Source: Verrucomicrobiota bacterium (GTDB taxonomy: Bacteria; Verrucomicrobiota; Verrucomicrobiia; Chthoniobacterales; Xiphinematobacteraceae). From it: 11,217 bases of DNA. The stretch lies in the NCBI GenBank assembly GCA_003176035.1, contig PSRL01000029.1, positions 1-11,217 on the forward strand, written 5' to 3'. Under the pieces are notes generated by a model. That model had not been told where the DNA came from, did no database searches, and saw only the letters and a list, made by a program, of their open reading frames with translations. Shown piece by piece: positions 4,865-10,586 of this stretch. Each line of letters begins with the position of its first letter. Positions within the stretch are counted from its first letter, which is position 1. The translations under genes and the position numbers were made by a program.

Positions 4865-5606
4865 GCTGCCCAATCCAGTTGCTCATGCTAAAATTCTACT
4901 GAAGCAACCGGTTCAAGCAGATTACAAAAAACCATCCTTTAAAAACATTTTTGAAAGTCGCGTAACTTACGCGCCAGGTTCCAGCCCTAAAAGACTATAT
5001 TACTCTCAATTCGGTTTCACATTCGACACTCCCGAATCTAAAAGGAAAGTGAATTACAAACTTGAGGCTTCGCTGACATTAAGTCGGGCAGAGAAAGATC
5101 TATTAAAAAATTCATTCACAAAGGGTTACGAAGCGACATTTCCAACCGCAGAAAAAATTAGGCGGAGCCGAATGGAAAGGTTCCTCTCATTTCTGCGGGC
5201 CCTCGGCCCTCAGTTCTCTCACAAACCCAGCAAGGACGTTGCTCATTTAGTAGCTGGCAGTGGCAGCAATCTGGAAACGGGGGAGGAAATTAACAAGACG
5301 GATCGTCATTCGCCCGCGCAACCAGGTGAAACCGAAGAGAACATTCGCGTTGCCTATGACGCTATTAAAAATGACGAAACGGAAGCGCAAATTAGCAAGC
5401 TGCTCAAAAATGCCAACACACGCCCTGCCGTAACCGATCTGCGGGTGCAAGCATTTCAAGATGGTTGCCTTGCAGGATACATGGACCAATGTCATGAGAC
5501 AAAACTTGCCCAGCAATCCGGAGGCATCCGGCAATCCGAAGCCAACCAGCAACCCGGGGCATCCGGCAATCCGGAGACATCGATCACCGAAAAGAATTTA
5601 CAGTAG
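4836..5606 (+). CDS. Hypothetical protein, paralogue B of a tandem pair
   Basis: A 256-residue paralogue of the preceding ORF. The shared N-terminal domain covers residues 13-120: VAHAK 15-19, GSSP 48-51, QFGFTFDTPES 58-68, LSRAEKDLLKNSF 82-94, KGYEATFP 96-103, IRRS 108-111. A hydrophilic middle of about 60 residues (about 128-185, rich in Glu, Asn and Gly) is absent from paralogue A. The conserved cassette TRP..T.LRVQAFQ.GCLA is at 195-213. The tail (225-256) is low-complexity Gln/Gly/Ser/Asn, built on a 35-nt DNA repeat. EKDLLKNSFTKGYEATF and VTDLRVQAFQDGCLAGY (198-214) align with shared D-L, F, G and A, suggesting two copies of one helical motif within the protein. No signal peptide, membrane helix or catalytic motif is seen. 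It is convergent with pyrG, 53 bp apart. Function unknown. Confidence 0.7.
   Translation: MLKFRSSLFRLPNPVAHAKILLKQPVQADYKKPSFKNIFESRVTYAPGSSPKRLYYSQFGFTFDTPESKRKVNYKLEASLTLSRAEKDLLKNSFTKGYEATFPTAEKIRRSRMERFLSFLRALGPQFSHKPSKDVAHLVAGSGSNLETGEEINKTDRHSPAQPGETEENIRVAYDAIKNDETEAQISKLLKNANTRPAVTDLRVQAFQDGCLAGYMDQCHETKLAQQSGGIRQSEANQQPGASGNPETSITEKNLQ
5511..5577 (+). repeat. Two-copy 35-nt repeat in the tail of paralogue B
   Basis: Two imperfect direct copies start at 5511 and 5547, each containing the exact 16-mer GGCATCCGGCAATCCG (5523-5538 and 5558-5573). The copies differ by one base of length between their start and the 16-mer, so the same DNA repeat is read in two frames (QQSGGIRQ, then QQPGASGNP). 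Confidence 0.75.
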
Positions 5607-5611
5607 AAGTT

Positions 5612-5640
5612 TAAAAATCCCCATGAAAGGGGTAGGGATT
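5612..5640 (-). terminator. Probable Rho-independent terminator of pyrG
   Basis: On the minus strand, downstream of the pyrG stop, CCCC and GGGG (5629-5632 and 5619-5622) pair around a 6-nt loop and are followed by ATTTTTAAA. A longer alternative stem pairs AATCCC with GGGATT. The T-tract lies on the pyrG side only, so the signal serves pyrG rather than the convergent plus-strand gene. Confidence 0.6.
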
Positions 5641-5641
5641 G

Positions 5642-5685
5642 CCGCCTGCGGGTGTTTACTTATGATAAACGCCCCAGGCAGGCGG
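5642..5685. other. Strong hairpin enclosing the pyrG stop codon
   Basis: GGGTGTTTA (5650-5658) pairs with TAAACGCCC (5666-5674), with one G-T pair and a 7-nt loop. The outer arms CCGCCTG (5642-5648) and CAGGCGG (5679-5685) pair perfectly; alternatively CCTG pairs with the nearer CAGG. The pyrG TAA (5660-5662) sits in the loop. It may protect or terminate transcripts from either side; no T-tract adjoins it on the plus strand. Confidence 0.6.
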
Positions 5686-7261
5686 AAACAAAGCCTTTGA
5701 AAAGCGGATGAGGCAGGTTGGGCTTTGATTGGAATTCCGGATGAAATTGACATGCTAAAAACCAGGGATGGCTCTTCAGTTCGATCACTTCAGCTAAGGA
5801 GCCCTCAGGAGAGGTGCCGCTAATTAAAAACCCCTGTTTTTCCATTTCCTCTCGATATCGCATGTTAAATTCATAGCGATGACGGTGTCGCTCGTAGATT
5901 TCAGTTTGGCCATAGACTCGATGGGCTAAGGTGTTTTCTTGGATTACAGTGGGGCAGGTGCCGAGCCGCATCGAGGCGCCTTTATTGGCAACGTTTAACT
6001 GTGTTTCTAAAATTGCAATGACAGGGTGTGGCGTCGCGGGGTCAAATTCCGTGCTGTTAGCATTTTTAAATCCGCAGACGCCGCGGGCAAATTCAATAGT
6101 GGCTATTTGCATGCCCAGACAGAGCCCCAGATAAGGGATATGAGATTCCCGGCTAAATTTGGCGGCGAGGATTTTGCCTTCCACTCCGCGATCGCCAAAC
6201 CCCCCCGGCACCAGGATACCGGCAACCCCATGGAGATATTTTTCAGCTCCGTCCGCTTCAAGGGCCTCGGCGTCCACCAGAACCAGGTCAATCCCACAAT
6301 CATGGCTGGCCCCGGCATGTGTGAGTGATTCGTAGATACTTTTATAAGCATCGGGCAATTCAATATATTTGCCTACGACGGCAACTCTCACCCTCTTTTT
6401 CGGGTCAACCACCCGCTGCACAAATTGGTGCCAGTCGGACATATCCGGCTGGCCAGTATGGAGCTCCAAGACTTTGCAAATAAAGGAATCCAAGCCCTCG
6501 GCTTGTAGATTCAGGGGAAATTCATAAATGGTATTCTCGACATCGCGAGCTTCTATGACTGCTTCTCGCGGGATATTGCAATAGAGGGAAAGTTTTTGAC
6601 GGGCTTCTTCGTCAATGGGCATTTCGCTGCGACAGATGAGGACCTGAGGTTGAAGGCCGATTTCGCGCAGTTTAGCAACGCTTTGTTGGGTCGGCTTAGT
6701 TTTCAGTTCGCCAGCCGCTTTAATGAAGGGCACCAATGTGACGTGCATGATCATCGCGTTCCGACTTCCAACTTCAAGAATGAACTGCCGGATTGCTTCT
6801 AAGAAAGGCAGGCCTTCGATGTCCCCAGTTGTACCGCCAATTTCCGTGATCAGCACGTCAGCGCCCGATGTGAGGCCGAGACGCCGAATGCACGTTTTGA
6901 TTTCGTCGGTGATATGGGGGATCACTTGAACCGTTTTTCCGAGGTAGTCCCCACGTCTCTCTTTGGAAAGGACGGTTTCGTAGATCTGGCCACTGGTCAC
7001 GTTGTTTGAGCGACTCAAAATACACCGCGTAAAACGCTCATAGTGCCCCAGATCCAGGTCGGTTTCGGCGCCATCCGCCAAGACATAAACCTCACCATGT
7101 TGAAAGGGGCTCATGGTGCCAGGGTCCACGTTGAGATAAGGGTCCAACTTTTGCAGAGCTACTTTCAGCCCTCTCCGCTCCAGAAGAGTTCCTAGCGAAG
7201 CGGCCGCAAGTCCTTTCCCAAGCGAGCTAATCACACCCCCGGTCACAAAAATGTATTTCAT
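5660..7261 (-). CDS. pyrG: CTP synthase
   Basis: Converts UTP to CTP using ATP and ammonia from glutamine. The 533-residue protein is full length. The N-terminal amidoligase domain opens with KYIFVTGGVISSLGKG (2-17, P-loop-like) and has DPYLNVDPGTM (40-50), EVYVLADGAETDLDLGHYERF (57-77) and ITEIGGTTGDIE (138-149). The C-terminal class I glutaminase domain has PGGFGDRG (352-359), the nucleophile Cys381 in GLCLGMQ (379-385), and His507/Glu509 in FHPEF (506-510). All catalytic residues are present. The start at 7261 fits the family N-terminus exactly. The 145-bp gap to crcB holds no gene and no obvious promoter. pyrG is followed by a hairpin around its stop codon and a terminator, and it converges with the unknown ORF at 4836. 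Confidence 0.99.
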   Translation of the reverse strand: MKYIFVTGGVISSLGKGLAAASLGTLLERRGLKVALQKLDPYLNVDPGTMSPFQHGEVYVLADGAETDLDLGHYERFTRCILSRSNNVTSGQIYETVLSKERRGDYLGKTVQVIPHITDEIKTCIRRLGLTSGADVLITEIGGTTGDIEGLPFLEAIRQFILEVGSRNAMIMHVTLVPFIKAAGELKTKPTQQSVAKLREIGLQPQVLICRSEMPIDEEARQKLSLYCNIPREAVIEARDVENTIYEFPLNLQAEGLDSFICKVLELHTGQPDMSDWHQFVQRVVDPKKRVRVAVVGKYIELPDAYKSIYESLTHAGASHDCGIDLVLVDAEALEADGAEKYLHGVAGILVPGGFGDRGVEGKILAAKFSRESHIPYLGLCLGMQIATIEFARGVCGFKNANSTEFDPATPHPVIAILETQLNVANKGASMRLGTCPTVIQENTLAHRVYGQTEIYERHRHRYEFNMRYREEMEKQGFLISGTSPEGSLAEVIELKSHPWFLACQFHPEFQSKPNLPHPLFKGFVSACLGRLS

Positions 7262-7406
7262 CTCCGAAGACGGTAGTGAACCGCTCCGAAAAATTCCAGC
7301 TAGAGCATTTTTTTATTAAAGCGAAACTCCTATAAAGGCTGTTAGAGTGTTTTTTCATTAAATAGTTAATGTGGCAACCGCGATGCCAAAAACAGACAGG
7401 ATATGC

Positions 7407-7805
7407 TTATTTTGACCACTGAGAGAGCATGACACCCAGCCAGGTCAGGATGAGACCGACCCCCAGGGAGAGTCCAACATTGAGCAAAGCCCAGCTGGGC
7501 CGACTTTCCATAGCAAGCAGAATGGTTTGGAGGGTAAAGGAGGACATCGTTGTAAATCCGCCACAGAGGCCGATCATCAAAAAAGCACGTAGAGCAGGGG
7601 AAATCGAGAGGCTTCCGTTCAGGGTGGTGATGCCGTAAAACCAACCCATGAGAAAACATCCCAAGGCATTGACGGCAAGGATGCCCCATGGAAAGGCGTT
7701 CCCTGCCTTACCGGCGATCCAGCCAGCCAGAGCATAGCGAGCGACGCTTCCCAAGGCGCCTCCCAGAAAGACAGCCAGATAAATTTTCCATTCTTGCAGC
7801 ATCAT
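7407..7805 (-). CDS. crcB: Fluoride channel CrcB/Fluc
   Basis: A 132-residue inner-membrane protein of the Fluc family, which works as a dual-topology dimer and lets fluoride leak out of the cell. Four hydrophobic segments are visible at about 8-30, 38-59, 70-98 and 105-129. Signatures: GGALGSVARY (15-24), WGILAVNALGCFLMG (40-54, with Asn46) and GLCGGFTTMSSF (79-90). In the last motif the first phenylalanine of the usual TTFSTF is Met87, while the second (Phe90) is kept. Two ATGs in a row open the gene (7805 and 7802), and there is no Shine-Dalgarno site. It lies 45 bp after the ynbE-ydbL-like gene on the same strand, too close for a fluoride riboswitch, so it is probably read with that unit. 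Confidence 0.95.
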   Translation of the reverse strand: MMLQEWKIYLAVFLGGALGSVARYALAGWIAGKAGNAFPWGILAVNALGCFLMGWFYGITTLNGSLSISPALRAFLMIGLCGGFTTMSSFTLQTILLAMESRPSWALLNVGLSLGVGLILTWLGVMLSQWSK

Positions 7806-7832
7806 CGCGGAATGTGGAGTGGTCTGGATAAA

Positions 7833-7860
7833 GGCTCTAGGAGTCTGGCTCTAGGAGTCT
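7833..7860. repeat. Perfect 14-bp tandem duplication at a gene end
   Basis: GGCTCTAGGAGTCT occurs twice without spacing (7833-7846 and 7847-7860). It covers the last codons and stop codon (7851-7853) of the ynbE-ydbL-like gene. The stop is formed in the upstream copy on the minus strand, so the protein end is unchanged by the duplication. Confidence 0.9.
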
Positions 7861-8498
7861 TTTCGGACCCATGTAAAGGTGCCATCGGGGTTAGGTTTTT
7901 CGATCCATTCTCCTTTAAAAGCTCGGATGCGATTTGTTTCGCCCTGTTTGTTTTGGACTTCCGAAAGCGGAATTTTTTCTTTTTGCGCCGTAGCCTGCAT
8001 TTCGGCACTCCGGTCCGCATTTTCGGCTCCGACAGTTTTACGCAGACGATCTCCAAGGTCTCCCGGCGGCTCCTTTAACATCGCCAAAAGGCCATCGTGG
8101 GCTTCTCCCACGTATTGTCCATTTTTAAAAACCTGAATATCGGCGCGTCGATTGCTTCGCACGATATCGGAAGCCGCAAGGAAAGAGTCCTGCTGCTGCG
8201 GAGCAGCTTCCGACTGACTTTTCTTTCCTTTGGCGACGCCATCGCCAGCAGCATATTGATAAACATCCACCCTCATCTTAATATCCACTTGCATGGGCTC
8301 GGGTGTAGCCAGTTTCACGGGAGGCAGGGAACAGCCGCCGCCCCCCAACAACGCAAAAATGGCCCAAATATAGTAACTGACATTCCGCAGCCGGCAGCGG
8401 CCGGGAAGTCCCCGGAGCCCAAGAAGCCCTCCGGCAGCCGCCGCACTAACAAGCTTCTCTTTTTTGCGCAACATCCTAGAGGACAATCCATATTTCAT
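7851..8498 (-). CDS. Predicted lipoprotein joining YnbE-like and YdbL-like (DUF1318) parts
   Basis: In E. coli, ydbH, ynbE and ydbL are separate genes: YnbE is a small outer-membrane lipoprotein that extends the YdbH bridge, and YdbL is a periplasmic modulator. Here one 215-residue ORF carries both. Residues 41-55 are hydrophobic and end at Cys56 (LLGGGGC), a poor but possible lipobox. Residues 57-80 (PPVKLATPEPMQVDIKMRV) resemble YnbE. After a Gln/Ser/Ala linker (82-115), residues 116-213 follow the DUF1318 pattern: NGQYVGEAHDGLLA (126-139), IPLSEVQ (176-182), RAFKGEWIEK (192-201) and a final WVRK. The start at 8498 overlaps the ydbH stop as ATGA. The first 40 residues are odd for a signal peptide, with an Ala/Gly/Leu-rich stretch before the real hydrophobic core, so the true start may be later (Met9) or non-standard. 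Confidence 0.72.
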   Translation of the reverse strand: MKYGLSSRMLRKKEKLVSAAAAGGLLGLRGLPGRCRLRNVSYYIWAIFALLGGGGCSLPPVKLATPEPMQVDIKMRVDVYQYAAGDGVAKGKKSQSEAAPQQQDSFLAASDIVRSNRRADIQVFKNGQYVGEAHDGLLAMLKEPPGDLGDRLRKTVGAENADRSAEMQATAQKEKIPLSEVQNKQGETNRIRAFKGEWIEKPNPDGTFTWVRKDS

Positions 8499-10555
8499 TG
8501 ATTCAGAGCAGCTGAAGAGTTCCAGTAACTTGATTTGTTGTTGTGACTGTGGAGAAGAAACTTAAATTTCCGCCCTCCGCTCGGCCCGGACAAATTAAGG
8601 TCCAACACACCTTGAGAGTCAGCAAACCAAAAGTCTCCAACCGCTTTTTTATATTCGAAGTCTCGGAGCGTCTCAAGCGCAATGGTTGCCGCACTCCGCT
8701 TGAAAGACGGCCAGTCCCGAGGCAGTTCTTTCAAAAGGTTGTCTATTTTTCCGACCCGCATCTTACCCGGCGTGCCAACACGAAATTCCCCTTTCATCCT
8801 GTCGATGGTGGGGCCATGAGCGTTCACTTGTAACACCAAGTTCAGAGGCCCGGTCATGCTAAAATTCTCCGGGGAGATGACACTGGTGAGCTGAGTGAGA
8901 TCCAGTTTGCGCCCGCCTACCCAACCGGACCAAGGAGACTTGGCACTAAAAAGAAAAGTAAATCCCCCTATGACGTAACCCTGATAGGCTTTGGCTCCAA
9001 ATCGTCCGTTAATTCCCTGATGGTCGAAAGTTACTCCCAGCCAAGGGTCCTGGAGCTGATATTGCCGCCAACGAAGGTGCGAAAGATGCAAGACTGTGAC
9101 CACGTTACTGGCGCCTTTTTCGGGGGGATAGGCAAATTTTAACTCTCCCGACTTGCTCGCAAATTCGAGTTGGTAGGACTTAAACTCGTAACTTTCAGCA
9201 GGCACACGAAGCTGCGCGTCCAGTTTCAGGGCCGCCAGGTTATCCAGAGCGATGTTTCGAATATCCGTTTCGAACTTTACGGGAAGCCCGACGTTTTGGC
9301 TCGCACTTCCACCAATGACGAGGTTTCCAAAATCCACCCGAAGCCTTCGAATCGTCCAGCCCGATGTTGGAGAAGAAGAGCGGACGGCAGAAGGCGACTG
9401 CGGTGCCGGTTTACCGACGTTCCCTGCGTCGGGAGTCCGAGCCGACATCGAGTCCATATAGGCCAAAAGATCCTCGCTCAGATAAATCGTGGGATAGAGC
9501 AGCACCACTTCCTCGATTTCTTCGCGAAGCAAATTCTCCAAAGTAAATCGAATAAAGATGGTTTTCAGATTTATCACTTCGCGCCCCGAAGGAGCTGGCG
9601 CACGCAGGGCAATGTCCGAAAGCTGCACAGTTTGCAGGTTGGACCCCAAATTGTCAGCGGCTTTTCCCAAAGTAATGTTTTGCAAGCGGGTCGTCAGTTG
9701 AAAATGCAGCCGTGAAGCATCCGGCCCCGCCTGTTCCAGATCAACCGCAACCCTATGGATATTGAGAGTACCGACTTTCCAAGCCGGAAGGGGGGCACCG
9801 GCCTGTTGCGAAGCCTGAGGCGCTGTGGACGGCGTCGGCTTCGAATGCGCGGTCAGGGCGCGCAGCTGGTGCCCGATGATCAGCCTCCCTCCTTGAACAA
9901 GAATGCGCTGGAGTTGACTCTGCGCCAATTGATCGAAGCTAAAACGCACCTCCATGCGATCCAGGTCCAAAAAGGGCTTCCGCGCCGAAGCTCCCTGGGC
10001 GGAAATTGACCAGAAGATGATGCTCTGTTCTTCTTTTGAAGGCGGCAAGGTGAGGTTGTGGAGATCAAAGGTAAATTTTGCATGAAGTTCAGGAAACTGA
10101 TCCCCCATGTTGTGCACGCGCAGCATGCCTTCTTCACAAACCAAGCGGAGCAATCCGATTGGCAACGGCGAGGAATTTTGGGCTGCCGTTTTTTTCTTAC
10201 CCTCAGCAGCCGGGGAAAAAAGTTCGGTCAAATGAGGGGAAATCGAAAGGGTGGGTTGAATGAGTCGCACTTCATCAATTTTTAGGTGCAATAGGCCCCG
10301 AAATGATAGGACTACCGCACCCCCATCCATCTTTAACAATTCTTCGCCGGATTTTTTGTTCCGGATCACCAATTCATCGGCAACCAAACGGTGCAATCCT
10401 ATGAGCCTGAGATGGTGGAGTTGCAACGTTGCTTCAGGCACAGCCCTGGAAAAACTCCAAGACGCGATGTCGGCCAAACGGGTGCTCACAACAAACGCCC
10501 CCGCGATAAAAAGCATCAGAAGGCCGACCGCGGTAATCCCAAACACTCGCATCAT
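8495..10555 (-). CDS. YdbH-like AsmA-family intermembrane lipid transport protein
   Basis: Probably an inner-membrane-anchored, periplasm-spanning beta-groove protein that carries phospholipid towards the outer membrane, like YdbH, TamB and YhdP. At 686 residues it is shorter than E. coli YdbH (about 880). One membrane segment lies at about 5-25 (VFGITAVGLLMLFIAGAFVV). An AsmA-like N-terminal domain with repeating beta-strand pattern follows (LRLIGLHRLVADELVIRN), then linkers rich in Pro/Ser/Ala/Gln around 250-265 and 380-400. The C-terminus has FEYKKAVGDFWFADSQG and LDLNLSGPSGGRKFKF, the YdbH-type end. I chose the ATG at 10555 rather than an upstream in-frame ATG at 10600, because GGAGGGG stands 8 nt before it and the gene then no longer overlaps its neighbour. 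The partner-like gene directly downstream supports the assignment. A 181-codon antisense ORF within it is a shadow. Confidence 0.75.
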   Translation of the reverse strand: MMRVFGITAVGLLMLFIAGAFVVSTRLADIASWSFSRAVPEATLQLHHLRLIGLHRLVADELVIRNKKSGEELLKMDGGAVVLSFRGLLHLKIDEVRLIQPTLSISPHLTELFSPAAEGKKKTAAQNSSPLPIGLLRLVCEEGMLRVHNMGDQFPELHAKFTFDLHNLTLPPSKEEQSIIFWSISAQGASARKPFLDLDRMEVRFSFDQLAQSQLQRILVQGGRLIIGHQLRALTAHSKPTPSTAPQASQQAGAPLPAWKVGTLNIHRVAVDLEQAGPDASRLHFQLTTRLQNITLGKAADNLGSNLQTVQLSDIALRAPAPSGREVINLKTIFIRFTLENLLREEIEEVVLLYPTIYLSEDLLAYMDSMSARTPDAGNVGKPAPQSPSAVRSSSPTSGWTIRRLRVDFGNLVIGGSASQNVGLPVKFETDIRNIALDNLAALKLDAQLRVPAESYEFKSYQLEFASKSGELKFAYPPEKGASNVVTVLHLSHLRWRQYQLQDPWLGVTFDHQGINGRFGAKAYQGYVIGGFTFLFSAKSPWSGWVGGRKLDLTQLTSVISPENFSMTGPLNLVLQVNAHGPTIDRMKGEFRVGTPGKMRVGKIDNLLKELPRDWPSFKRSAATIALETLRDFEYKKAVGDFWFADSQGVLDLNLSGPSGGRKFKFLLHSHNNKSSYWNSSAALNQ

Positions 10556-10563
10556 TTCGCGCA

Positions 10564-10570
10564 CCCCTCC
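10564..10570 (-). promoter_or_regulatory. Shine-Dalgarno site that sets the ydbH-like start
   Basis: On the minus strand GGAGGGG is followed by 8 nt and ATG ATG. This favours the start at 10555 over the more distal ATG at 10600, which would lie inside the end of the prenyltransferase gene. Confidence 0.75.
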
Positions 10571-10586
10571 ATGGAAACTGATAAAG

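Larger units (their letters stand above)
4663..5606 (+). repeat. Tandem duplication unit, copy 2 (leader plus gene)
   Basis: Direct repeat of the unit starting at 3908. The post-gene segment (4663-4702) is also the best match to the inverted fragment upstream of mnmA. The gene in this copy is longer, because of a larger middle section and a repetitive C-terminal tail. Confidence 0.8.

Noticed and set aside
4073..5606. The tandem ORFs as a toxin-antitoxin pair
   Set aside because: They are paralogues of each other with matching leaders, rather than two unlike small proteins, and no toxin or antitoxin motif is seen.
2385..5650. Island as a transposon, prophage or CRISPR locus
   Set aside because: No transposase, integrase, phage or Cas-like protein; the repeats are two gene-sized tandem units plus one fragment, not short regular spacers, and no terminal inverted repeats were found at the borders.
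7806..7850. Fluoride riboswitch before crcB
   Set aside because: Only 45 bp separate crcB from the upstream gene, and part of that is a 14-bp duplication; no riboswitch-like fold or conserved segments are visible.
8097..8501. Plus-strand ORF of 134 codons
   Set aside because: Antisense to the ynbE-ydbL-like gene, which has a clear domain match and a coupled start.
9170..9715. Plus-strand ORF of 181 codons
   Set aside because: Antisense shadow of the ydbH-like gene; arginine- and proline-rich, as expected from reading that gene backwards.
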